A DNA stretch of 64,000 nt from Theobroma cacao (taxonomy: Eukaryota; Streptophyta; Magnoliopsida; Malvales; Malvaceae). This document shows, in pieces, positions 47,988-59,698 of this stretch. Under the pieces are notes generated by a model, which saw nothing but the letters and a program-made list of their open reading frames with translations, had not been told where the DNA came from and did no database searches. The number at the start of each line of letters is the position of its first letter. Position 1 is the first letter of the stretch. The DNA lies in assembly GCF_000208745.1 (NCBI RefSeq), contig NC_030855.1:7202166-7266165 (forward strand). Reading direction: 5' to 3'. Position numbers and translations under genes: made by a program.

Positions 47988-48853
47988 ATGGAAGAATTGA
48001 AGAATGGTCATGTATCTCCATCATCATCTCCCCCAACACCACCATCACCTCTCCCCATTAGTGTAGGACCTGGCAACCAAAAGTACCTCTTTTCGCCTTC
48101 TCCAACTCCTTCACCGCCCTTCTCACCGTCTCCTTCCAGCCATGCATCAGCTGAAAACCTCCCTCTTCTGCATGATCATAACCCGCCGGCAGCTCCAGCT
48201 CAGGTTACATCAACTTTTTCACTAGACCGGAAAGACCCCGATGAATTGGAAGACAAAAGTTCATGTCTCAAGGACTTGTAAGTTGTCATTTTTCCCTCAA
48301 ATTTTTCACCGCCTACATCTATAGGGAATACTACATTTAGCTTATACCTTAAGAGGAACTTGACTAATCTACCAGAGGCTACATTCCACAATGATAGTTA
48401 CTATGAAGATGAATGCTCCAATTTACTAGTATTAAATTACCTTGTGATCCTGCTCGGACAATTGCAACGTTAGGTTTTTGCTCCATCCTGGATTCTGAAA
48501 TCCAACACCCAACAACCGGTCAAACACACTGCCGAGCTAAAGTTTCAATGTAAAATAAGGTACCTTTAAATTTAGCCTGTGACTGACTGGTAGTTGTAGA
48601 AATGGGTATGCAAGATAACAATGATTATTACAAGACACTAATCTAACCAGCACATACTAAACTTATTGCTTTCCTGTTTTTATCTACTTTCCTATTAATT
48701 GTACATAACTATACATTTCTTCATCATAACAAAAAGAAAATACTTGTTCTTACAACTTTTGTTTTGAAAGGTAGCCTCTCTGGTTTCAACTCATATATCA
48801 TGAAATACAGGTTGGAATGGCTGGTGCAGAAATGCTGCAGTTGCTGCTCCTGA
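47988..48853 (+). CDS. Small proline/serine-rich protein with Cys-rich C-terminus
   Basis: Predicted 110 residues from two exons, 47988-48277 and 48811-48853, joined in phase across a 533-bp GT-AG intron (CTT|GTAAGT ... ATACAG|G). The ATG has a good plant context (CCGATGGAA). Residues 8-60 are low-complexity Pro/Ser (SSPPTPPSPLP, SPTPSPPFSPSP), then an acidic/charged stretch, and the second exon encodes LEWLVQKCCSCCS followed by a stop. The tryptophan-containing helix plus CCxCC end would suit membrane anchoring by S-acylation; that is inference. It resembles small conserved plant proteins without assigned function. It converges on MED8, with about 1.1 kb between stop codons. Stopping after exon 1 would give 97 residues and lose the Cys tail. 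Confidence 0.72.
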
Positions 48854-49267
48854 TCCTTCATTTGCTATCAATGGGCAAGTAAAGAAACTCTAAGTCAACT
48901 CCCACAAAGATGGCCAGGCCATGGAGATACCACAAAACTAAAATTCCACCCACACTTTGTTTGTTTGTTTTTATTTTTTTATTTTTTTTGGTTTTTCTGT
49001 TTGTCTTTTTATTTTTCCAACCCTGCTGTAACAAGCACTGACTGACCCACCGGCCCATTCGCTTGACAGAAAATTCTTTAGCATCTGTAACTCCAAAAGA
49101 AACGAAACAATTGTAACATGATTCTTCAAGCATTCAGTTTTTCCCCTGATGCAATTCTTGTGAGATTCACTACCTCTGCCCCTATGTTCGTGTGGCCTTT
49201 TGAATCCAATGATTGGATGATACTGACTATTATTTGTTGAAATGCATACATAGAAATCAGCATAGAA
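48854..49267 (+). other. 3' flank of the proline-rich gene
   Basis: Probable 3' untranslated region, with TTTGTTTGTTTGTTTTTATT near 48957 and no recognisable gene. The 91-residue minus frame at 48858 is a shadow of T-rich sequence. Confidence 0.45.
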
Positions 49268-49665
49268 ATAGACAATACATAATATTTAAAAAAAATTAAT
49301 TATTTAAAATTTTTATATAAATATTTATTACTTTATTACATTCATTTAAATTTTTATTTTTTTATTTAATATCGAATAAATTCTTATAACTAACAATTAA
49401 TTACTTATAATTGATTAAAATATCAATTATTATTTCATATCATATGACATGTTAACTTATTATAATAAATAATAACATAACACACTAATTTGACATAATC
49501 ACATGACTTCTTTCTCCTCACGACATCATAATTGACAAATGACATTGTGACTAATTATAATTAATCAACCGTTAATAAAAAAATTTATTAAACTCAAAAT
49601 AAAAATATAATAATTTAATTAAGTATAGTAAAAAAATAAAAACTAATTTAAAGTGTTTAAAACAA
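49268..49665. mobile_element. MITE copy D, diverged
   Basis: AT-rich block with AATTCTTATAACTAACAATT, then ATGACATGTTAAC, CGACATCATAATTGACAAAT and GACATTGTGACTAATTATAA, in the same order as the MITEs in the CRK intron. The ends are too eroded to define precisely. Confidence 0.5.
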
Positions 49666-49945
49666 CACAAAATTATATTAAATGAGAAACCGCAATAGGC
49701 AGGACATTTACAAGAACCAGCCATCCTGCAGGGCTTGGAGGTAAAGTTACTACGCGATAATTCGCAAGGGCAGACAAACAACAGTTCTCAGACAGGAACC
49801 AAATACATGCTTCCACCAGCAAAAGCATTTACCAATGGGAATCAATCTAATTTCCAAGCCAAATAAATATGGAAGATACACAATTTTCCTATACAGCAAC
49901 CATGCGAAAACCTTAAACTATTACTGAACAAGGCTACAGTTTATA

Positions 49946-52900
49946 TCACTGCTGACCCTGCTGTCTTTGCTGTGCAAAATTGGGATGACTTTGTGGGTTA
50001 TTTTGAAGAGCTACCATATTAGACTGTAAATTCTGGGCAGTGGGCATATTACTAAATGCACCTTGTGAACCATGCTGTTGTTGTTGCTGTTGCTGCTGTG
50101 GTTGCATGGGCATCATGCCACCAGGACCGGATCCTATATTAAACACTGCAAGCAAAAGCCCAAACAGAATTTAAATCTCGACTCTGATAAACTCAATGCT
50201 CTACAGAGTTGCATTGCACAATATGCCTTCTCATTTCTGCCAAATTTTGGTTTTGCTGGTAGAGGAAGATATAGGAGGTGGAAAGAGGAAAGAGGCAACC
50301 AAACACAACACTATAAGAAAAAAAAAAATCAAAGAATGTCAGGACCATTATTCATACTTTGATCAGTTAAGATTTGAGATGCATGACTCCGCTGAGGATT
50401 GCCACCAGGTAGTCCAAACTGCATGATGGATTGAACAGAATGAATGAGCTATGTAATACTTATGAGGAAGGACAAGTATACAGATGCAGTAGATACAAAC
50501 ACAGATTACATAAACCGCTTTCAGGACACCAAAGGAACTATGTGTCTAAGATCTGCCAGATTTGCTACACAATACGCATATGGGCAATCCAAGCTACATT
50601 ATGCCTCGAACAAGCTGTAGCAATCTCTGGCAGCATATCAAAATCCCCAAAACAAACAAATTTTGATTGAAACAAAGCTACGAGTAAAACCAGTGACTCA
50701 GTTCATGCACAAGTGAAAAAGTCAAAAGTTTTTTTTATTTTTTACACCAAATATCTAAGAAAATTGTAACCACCTCTACCAGCCCATCTATATCCCAAGA
50801 CCAAGGAATTAGGAAATTTCTAAAAGAATTTTTAAAAAACAAACAAACAGAATTTTGTATACATCACCCACTCAGCCTATGAAAAAGAGAAAATTTCTAT
50901 TTTTTTTATATTTACACAAAGTGAACCTTGAAAATAAAGCAAATGGCAACAAGACTGTATAAAGAACGCAAAAGCTTAAAAGATTCAATTTTTTAAATAT
51001 GACATTTCTTATAGACAAGATAAATTTCACAGCATGCATGACTTGTAAAAAAAGGGACGGCTGGGTAAAAAACAGAAAATCAGCAATAACATTGGCAGCT
51101 AACCTGCATCCTTGGTAGAAGGGACTGTGATGGCATAGTAGCTGACATGTTTGGGATCTAAACCAAGACATTAAAAAAAGGTCAACCATGAAAGAAATAA
51201 CTTCAACATAAAGAAAAGGAGGTACATCAACATTAAGAACAATACCAATATAAATAACATAAAAGTAAACTGCATTATGGTTGAAAAAAGCAAATATAAA
51301 TGTACCTCACAAGTTAAAAATATATACAAAAAATGTGGAAAACATTGCAGATGATGAATAATAGTTTCAGTAACCATTTAGAACAGAAACAACGGAAGGA
51401 AAAACAGTCAACACATGTTTCATGCACTTGTACAAGAAACAAAAATAGTAGCCTTGAAGATAACAGCTTAACAACTATTACCATGTAATGAAGCATTCAA
51501 AAATTACAACTCAAATCAGAAGTAAAAGAGATGCATAGCACCAACCAAAATGAAAAACTTATGCAGTTTTGCTGAGAAAATTTTTGTAAGTTAAACCATT
51601 TTTTCCATTAATCATAATACACGTTCAGAGAAACATTGAACAAGAATTAGGATAAAGTGCCCAATATATTATAGCACCTCTATTGAAACAAGTACATGCA
51701 GAAGGGTTTATAATTGCATGGTTGAGAACTGCTGAAGCTGACATTCAAAGCTGTGAACATATAGACCACTAAAAAGTTAAGCATCTGTACAGCTCAAACA
51801 AGTAAATTTCAACCACAATCTGTGATCATTTAGTAATGTTCCATTTTCATCCTAGACCTAATAATCTCATGTTTATCATCCGCGACCTTTTCAAACTGCT
51901 CCTAATCCATTCTTCGGTCAGTCAACAGCTAGAATCTTGAGTGAATTTGACATGTCAACACCACGTGTATGTCCATGTGGCTATATCCACCAACATAATG
52001 ACTAATGTGCACGTCCACATGCATAATTTTTGTAGTTTACCTTACTCTCCAGTAACATATTCTTTCTTATTTGATAACTTCGAATAATATATTTGATAAC
52101 TTCTTCACCATACCTTTAAGGAGCATTAAATAGACCAACATAACTGGTTGAGCTGGTAGCCTCCTTTAATTTTAAGTTTTCTGCTTGTGTCAATATTCCC
52201 TTTGTCCAAATAATGCATGGGTACTACTACCCATAAAAGTATATAGGATATCATAGAAAACTTCAATTTTAAGTTGGACCAAAAGAAAATCAGAATAGCT
52301 GGTATCCTATTTTAGGCTACCTAAATTTAGCGTGGCTAAAAGCCTTTTGAAAACCAAATGACCATAGTAACCAACCCACAGTGCCGCTTTTCAAAAAAAA
52401 AAACAACCCACAGTGCCACACCCACATCCCTTCATCACCATTACTTATGAGCCAAAAAAAAAACCTTTTGCTTATTTCAAAAGAGAAAAACCCTTTGTTT
52501 TATCTGAGAGAATAGTTTCTATTTTGTTCCCTCCCTCATAATCAACAACCTCTCTTCAATCAATGCTCTTAAAAACCTTTTCAATCCCAGCAAACGACGA
52601 GTTCAGCCACCAGGAGGAAACTAGGAACTATCAAAGAACAATCTTAAAGAACTTCCACAGCAAATTCAAAGATGAATAAATATATAATTAAAGAAGTAAT
52701 ACAAGAAAATTTATATTGATGAATAAGAGAAATCATAACATAATGAACAAATTATTTCTATACACATCTAACAAGGATGCAGAATGAAAATCAATAGAGT
52801 TACACCTGAGTTTCTGCTGGAAACTCACAAAAGTGAAAAGGTAAGACAGATTTCCTAAGTTGAGAAGCATGAAGCATGATGATCTTCAATCTAGTATTTC

Positions 52901-54668
52901 TTTCATTAAGAATACAGAAAGCTAATTCATATAAAATGACTCACGCCATGATTTTTTTTTTTTGAAGAAACAAATTATAGACAATGTTCAGTGTAATAAA
53001 TACAAGAACACAGATAATAAAACAAATTGAAGAATTATAAATCTAACCATCTGAGTACTTGGTGTCCCCTGAGCAGCATTGTACAGTGCACTATTTGCTG
53101 GACTGGAGAATTGGCTTAAATGACGACCCAACTGATTTCCTTGATTAAGTTGACTTTGACCTATGCCATGCTGAACATGTCCAGGAGGAAGCTGCCTACC
53201 CTGATATTGCTGGTGGGCCAAGGGCTGAGAAAATTGCATCTGACCATGCAACTGGTGGAATGAGATATCAGTTTCAGTAAAACCAATAGATGAAGATATA
53301 TCTGAGAAGGCTAGAATACATGCGCTTTCTCAGAAAAAAGTGTCCCAAGTTAGGTCCAAAACAAGAAGAGAGAGAACACTCGCTTCAACCCCCTGGCTGT
53401 AAAAAAGGAGGGCTCACTTCCCAGACCTGCACTAGGTCACCACCAAACACACCACACCCCCCCTTCCCCCTCCCTGCATGACACCCACCCTCTCCCCTTC
53501 TTTCAGATAAAATAAATTGAAAAGCACTATGAGACTAAGACGAAGTTCAATACATTCAAAGAACTTCAATAATCAAACAGGGGGGAAAACAAATCTTCAA
53601 TCATTTTCACAATAAAAATGTGAGTGATGCTTTCACTTTCATATATAAATATTCATGTGTAAAGCATGGCTGAGATTTACAGCATAACTTCCATTGTAAT
53701 TTACTATCGTAGTTATTTCAGGAGGCAGTTAAAAATCCCATAAAGATTTCTTTGTTCCATAAAAGTAATTAATAACTATCATTTCACAGGTACACAATCC
53801 ACACCCATTATTTAAAAGCGATAAATAGCTAACAGTCATTTACTTTTGTGGTCGTTTAAAAATTTTCTTGTTAGCTCCACTATATAAAACTCAAACCACA
53901 ACCAAACCCACCCATTTCTGACTAAAGCTTCTGTTTTATAAAAAGCTATCCAAGTACAGGCAAGAGGCTCCAAAGATATGACTTAAAAACAAACCCATTT
54001 CCTAAACTCTAAATATTAAAATTTACAAGGTTATGGACAATAATGATATTCCAAAGCACAGAAAAGAATGTAGAGGTATTTCCTCATCTCAAAGACCAAA
54101 AGCTGGAACACAGTTTTTCATGACTGATATATATGAAGCATGCGTTTGTAATTTATAAGAAAGATTCCATATTAAAAAGAATGAAAAAAAGAAGTTAATA
54201 GAAAGTTACCGACTGAAACTTCTGCTGAGTCTGACCCTGCAGGTCATGAAGCGGCAGCTGATTCTGTACAATAGATACGATTGTCCATTACTATAATACA
54301 ACTAAGTGGCTGAGAAGCATGTGGTGCACTTATACATTTCAACAATACAAACATCAAAATTCCAAACAAATTTTTTAAGAATAGCAAGGTTCAGCAATTT
54401 TGACAGTCCTTTACCTCATTAAAGTTTTAAAAATCCTACCAAGTCAACCAAGAGTTATAGTTACTCTGTAAAGTCACAGCACGCACTCACATGCATATAC
54501 ACATATAGATGTTGATATATAATGAGTTACTAATTATGGCTTCACAAACATATTAAAAGAACCAAAAATCAGTAAAACCATACCTGTCCCAGTCCTTGCA
54601 TTGTAGATTGCCTGAACTGTTGTTGGGCAAGGAGTTGATGCTGAGGCAATTGCATCATTTTTTGCCTT

Positions 54669-54700
<32 letters not shown>

Positions 54701-57531
54701 TTGTTGTTGCTGCTGCTGTTGCTGGGTTTGTTGCTGAGGAGATGGTGTGTTCATCATATTTGTTCCAGACCTAGGTGAGTTGGCATATGGAAGTGGAGAA
54801 TTTGTGGTGTTATCAAAGGAGGTAGCACTAGTAGCAGCAGAAGGAGAAGCAGCAGATCTTCCAATAAGTTGTGCTCCAGAAGCCTGACATAAGAATAATA
54901 AAGATATTGCAATACAATGAACTTTGAACTTGAGAAACAAGAGATATAACCAGAAATGATACAAATTAGTCGTCATGGGATGTATGAAAAATAGTTACAA
55001 GAACAGGACATTTGCAAAACTGGTGTAATCACAGCTTGCCTATCATCCAAGTGAAGTAGTAGTCAATAAGATAACTGCTTTTAGTGCTATAAGTGAAACA
55101 ACTGGCAAAACACTGTTAAAGCAAACATTAGAAGATATTAGCAGCTTCCTATATTAAAATTTAGTTAGATGCCTCCACTTAGAAAACCCTTAATTCAGAC
55201 ATATGGAAATTGACTAAAACAAAATAAATCTGTCAGTTTATCCCATGAGATGACATAAAATAGAGGAGAAAGAAGCATCCACTAAGTACAAGAATTCCAA
55301 AATAAGAACTTGAGACAGGCATTGCAGTCTGGATGCCCAAATGTGGCCCTCTTGCAGTAGGACAATGTCCACATATCGTTCCTATAATGGTAAGTTTTAT
55401 ACATGAATGAGAACCTTATTTTACCTGATTTTAGCACCACTAGACTTCAAAAACACCATTTAAAGAGACTGATGAGGAAAAAATAAGATGCCCTCAATCA
55501 GCCAAAGTGACAAAGAACAGACCAGAATGTGTTTACAAAAAGTCTGCAATTGAGCTCATACAGACTCAGACATGGGTGTTGCTCATTAAGAATCAGATAT
55601 AGGGATGAGTTGACAATTGGAAGAACTCAAATAGACTCAAATAGCCTGTTCACTTTACGGTTTAACAAAAACATACAGATTTACACGCACGTAGATCTAG
55701 GAAAGGACTGGTTCGGTTAAGTCAATGATCTAACCTGTACCAAAGACCCTTGACTACCGATGTTGCTTGACGTAAGGGGAGTGTTCTTCATATACATGCC
55801 TGTAAGAGAGTTTGAATATGCTCCTTAACAGCATTAGAAACAATCTAATATTGACTTAGAACAAAACGCTCATGGTTGTAGAAAAATTACCAGATGGATC
55901 AGAAAAAGAATGCACTCCATCAGCTGCAGGCATAATGTCAGCCAGATGCAGTGGAAGCGAAGGTGTAATCTGCCTTTGATCTGCAGGTAAATGTAGACCT
56001 GCATACATATACCAATGAATAATTGGCTGATAAGGACGCTAAGGTCAAAGTACTAGGTCTTGGAAACATAAATATTCCAGCCATTTAAAATTCCATTGAA
56101 CTTCAATTAATTGTAGAAATCAATGCTGAGAACATTCATCTAACATACCATTAAACTTCAATTACTTCACTACTGTATAAACTAGCCTGATCTCAATTAT
56201 CTATGACCAAAGGGCAATCCAATAAGATGCTAAAAGGACAAAAATAAGAGCTTGTATAAAATTTAGGCCTGTTTTCAATGAGACAAAGAATGATTAAACC
56301 CAACAACCACAGCACAGGGGCCAGCATAGCATAACTTAACATTCCCATGATTATGATCAGCTGAATCAGATTTTTGGTCACAGGAAAACAATGAAGGCCA
56401 TAGATTGGCCCATCAAACTATCAGTTGGACACCTTTAACATAGTTAGAAGTTGGAACAACAAAAAGACATCTTGTTACATTTGATGAGTTTAAATATAGC
56501 ACTAAATAAACTGCTAAAGATTATCACCTTCACCGAAATTCACAGCAGCACGGAGTAAGTTCTCTTGTTCCTGAATTTTTGCAGCCTGACCCTTGTCAAG
56601 AGTTGGAAGAATAGCTGGCCCTTGACGAGAGCCAAAACAATACGCTTTACGGGTATCAGCCAATACTTTCTCAGCACTTTCACAGGCAGCTCCAATCATA
56701 TCAATTCTAGTCTGTAAAAGTAGAAAATCACATGCCTGAAAATCACTGGATTCATTGGGAAAAACAAAATTAACTAGACAGTCTATATTACTCTAGATCA
56801 CCTTTAACTTTTCAATTTGTGAAGGTATTGGCAGATTTTGCATTCCTTGAAGCAACTGCTCTCGCTTCAAATTATCCTCCGTTTCCATCTCAGGCAGTAG
56901 CTTCGAGGATAACATAACCGGTAATACTGCAGCCAAAGAACCGGGCTTACTTAGTACCACTTGGTATGAACAAGAAAGAAGATGAGCTACCATTGCAAAT
57001 TCAAATTAACTCACTCAACATAAATGGATAAAATAAAAAGCTAATAAGATTCAAGTGTAAAGGAAATGAATAAACGTACTGGAGGCATTCTCAGCATTAA
57101 CATTTTTGGGATGAACAACAAAAGCCTTGGAAACCTTTTTGATTTCATCCACAATGTTGAATAGCTCAAGATTCACCATTGAATATTGCCCCAAAATATC
57201 CAGCCTGGTTTACAAGCAAACGAAAAGAGAAAAAACCCTAAATATAAGTATGAAAATCAGAAGATTAAACGTTAGAAATGAATGGAACAAGAAGAGAGAG
57301 AGAGAGGGAGGACCATTTGGGGGTGGTGTTGGTGCGAGAATAAGCGTCGAAGTCTTCGAGGATGCGAGAGATGGCTTTGAAAAGGGAGATTGCTCTGGTC
57401 TTGAGAGATTCCAAATTGAGCTGTTGCTGCACCGCCTGGTTCAGCCTCTCCGCCCCTGCTACTACCTGATTCTTCTGCTGTGCCTGTTGCTGCTGCTGCT
57501 GCTGTGATGGATCCTGAATCATTCCCTTCAT
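49946..57531 (-). CDS. MED8: Mediator of RNA polymerase II transcription subunit 8
   Basis: Nuclear Mediator head-module subunit linking transcription factors to RNA polymerase II. Twelve minus-strand exons: 57531-57314, 57204-57080, 56926-56802, 56711-56528, 55998-55891, 55799-55735, 54883-54584, 54263-54210, 53251-53048, 51157-51104, 50418-50358, 50145-49946. They total 1698 nt, 565 residues, with every junction GT-AG and in phase. The conserved N-terminal half has ERLNQAVQQQLNLESLKTRA, FKAISRILEDFDAYSRTNTT, LDILGQYSMVNLELFNIVDE, VMLSSKLLPEME and a CESAEKVLADTRKAY segment; the C-terminal half is Gln-rich and disordered. An in-frame TAA at 57573-57571 precedes the first ATG (57531); a second ATG follows 12 nt later. 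The length is close to Arabidopsis MED8 (slightly over 500 residues, from memory). In Arabidopsis MED8 affects flowering, organ size and defence. Confidence 0.95.
54668..54724 (-). repeat. Polyglutamine-coding CAG/CAA tract in MED8
   Basis: Nineteen consecutive Gln codons in exon 7, including nine pure CAG repeats (plus-strand CTG at 54671-54697) and a run of four CAA. Shorter Gln runs occur in exon 1 (57484-57504) and exon 12 (about 50070-50100). Such tracts are length-variable between accessions in many plants; variability here is inferred. Confidence 0.95.
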
Positions 57532-57570
57532 GTCGTTGCTGCTCTTTCTGCCTAGTTCACGAATCACCGA

Positions 57571-58164
57571 TTACCATACAAACACAGAGACGCAGGTCTT
57601 TCCCTTTTGCTCTTCTGCTTAGCAGTATTAAAATCTATTGAAGAAATGTTAAGTCGGGGTAATCCGGAACAACACCCGACACGGCTAATGCTCTAAAAGA
57701 ATAGTACGGACATCTACCTTAGTCGTTCCTGTTTAGATAGAAAAACGCTATTAGACATGAAATATATTAAAATTAAATATAAATATAATGTGAATAATAT
57801 TTATGTTTTAAATTTACAATATATATTTTATATATTTAATAATTATATAACATATCACGATATGAAAACATTTGTTAATCATGTTAATATAAAATATAAC
57901 ATAATTAATAACACTTTTAATACAATTAAATAAAAATATTTATAATTAAATATAATTTTATTATTTAAATTTAAAATCAATAATTATAAAAAATAATTAT
58001 AATAAAATAAAATAATAATAACATCAAATATAATAAAATAAAAATTCAAAATTAAGATTTGAGCATGGCATAATTACATTATTATTTTTAAAAATTTATT
58101 AAAATAATTATTTAAAATTATTTAAGTAAGATTAAAATAGTTTTTGATTATTAAATTTTAATAA
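57571..58164. other. MED8 promoter side and AT-rich spacer
   Basis: The first 100 bp upstream of MED8 would hold its 5' untranslated region and core promoter. From 57720 the sequence becomes extremely AT-rich with many TAATAATATAAA-type runs and no gene. No clear TATA assignment can be made in such sequence. Confidence 0.4.
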
Positions 58165-58325
58165 ATTGATAAATATGTCATGTATACACGTTTAAATACG
58201 ATAACATGATTAAACACAAAAAACACGATTAATTAAACATATTTTAAACGTGTCAAACACAAAACTCGTTAAAATTAAACCTAAATCTGTTTAATTTCGT
58301 GTCGTGTTAACGTGTTATATTTAAA
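58165..58325. mobile_element. ACACG-motif element, second copy
   Basis: Contains GTATACACGTTTAAATACGA, AACACGATTAATTAAACA, AAACGTGTCAAACACAAAAC and GTCGTGTTAACGTGTTATAT, the same motif grammar as 17283-17475 and 61655-61985. It is eroded and has no coding capacity. Confidence 0.55.
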
Positions 58326-58344
58326 ATTATTAAGTCTACAACCA

Positions 58345-59040
58345 TCTATATTACTATATTAAAAGGAAGGTCCAAAAGAGCTCATATGGTAGGCCACGAT
58401 TTTGCTTCCAATGTCTGCCACGTCGATTGGGTTGACTGGATTTTGTTCAAGATTTTTGACTGTGGATTGAAGTGAATTTGGAGAAAGTTTTAGGTTTGAA
58501 ACAAAAATATGAAGAGGCTGTCAATCTAAAAAGAAATATGAAAGGTTCATCAAGAGTCAAGCACTAAAAGGAAATATGAAGAGTTTAGCAAACAGAAAAT
58601 ATGAAAGGTTTTTAGAGAGATTTTATCAGTTTCATTCTATCTATTCAGCATCATTGATGATTCAATTAGTTTTAAAAAGAATATTTTCATCCCTCCGTCC
58701 ATCAATCCTGCAGTGATTGCTAAGATGCTTTGGATATCCTTTCGAAACTATCTTTGCGAGGAGTGCTAGTGTTCATAATTACAGAATAACAAGACCTTCC
58801 TGACGCAAAGCGAGGGTAAAAATGATAGTAATACTATAAGGAAGATAGAGAAGTGAGGTTCTATAATATCAATAAAACCTTGAAATCAGTTCATTTAAAT
58901 CATAGTAAATAATTAAATATATAAGATGAAAACATAAAAGTCATTTGGTATTTTTTTAAAAAAAAATGAGAGGTTAGATATTTTTTAATTAATTTTATTT
59001 TTTAAAATTTTCATCCATGCAATTGAAAAAAAGAATTACT
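58345..59040 (+). mobile_element. Possible Helitron-like element (5' end only)
   Basis: TCTATATTACTATATTAAAA, then GGAAGG, preceded by A, matches the usual plant Helitron 5' terminus (TCTATACTATATTAAAA). Unlike the flank, the following 450 bp are not AT-rich and contain repeated phrases AAATATGAAGAG and AAATATGAAAGG (58505-58610). I did not find a convincing CTRRT end with a preceding hairpin: CTAGT occurs near 58768 and 59052 but without a clear stem. The right border is therefore a guess. Confidence 0.35.
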
Positions 59041-59580
59041 TAGTAGTTACTAGTATAGTTACATAACTTTTTTTCTTATTTTTCTCTTACTTCTTTATCT
59101 TTTTCACTCAGAGATCAGCGTTATTTTTGAAATATTTTAACCCGTATCCTATTAGTTAATAAGATATCCAAAATCAATAAAAATTTTAATTAAATATTTG
59201 AATTACTATTTCAACCCGTATATAATATTTTAGAATAGAAATGTAAATAGGGAAGGTACCTATTATTTTTAAAATATTCGATCTTAAAACCGTTTAATTA
59301 TGAAAGTATCTAAACCCTATTAAAAAGTATTGTGCAAAATCAAATTTTATTAGGAAAGCACTATTCGTTAATTATTTGAATCCATTAAATACCTGATTAT
59401 ATAAGATAATTTTTTTCATATTTAGATACCTATTTAATAACCGGAAGTCATAAGTAATTTACTAGCAATTAGTAAATGCAAAAAAAAAAAAAAACAATTG
59501 TTTAAATAGCGGTTCTGTAATTAGGCTCAGAGTAAAGCCCAAGCCCAAGCTCTGTCTACCTATCGTTTCTGGGGGCATTG
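59041..59580. other. AT-rich spacer upstream of the 150-residue gene
   Basis: No gene. A phrase TATTTAATAACC / ATTTTAGAATAG with a loosely inverted relation (59150-59450) may be another small element. An A-run at 59480-59494 precedes the promoter. Confidence 0.4.
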
Positions 59581-59581
59581 T

Positions 59582-59589
59582 CTATAAAT
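59582..59589 (+). promoter_or_regulatory. TATA box of the 150-residue gene
   Basis: CTATAAATAGAGC is a textbook plant TATA box 110-117 bp before the ATG. The transcription start would be expected near 59615. The 5' leader is C/T-rich, as is common in plant genes. Confidence 0.75.
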
Positions 59590-59698
59590 AGAGCAAGGAA
59601 ATTCCTATCCCCTGAGTCATTCCCAATTGCCACTATCCATCAACCGAGTTCCCCCACTATCTCCACTCTCTCCTCTCGCTTCCCCTTTTTCCCTTTTC

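Noticed and set aside
54596..54778. Plus-strand polyleucine frame
   Set aside because: It is the reverse-strand shadow of the MED8 CAG tract.
57532..57567. Upstream extension of MED8
   Set aside because: The frame begins with GTG just after an in-frame TAA; the first ATG is at 57531.
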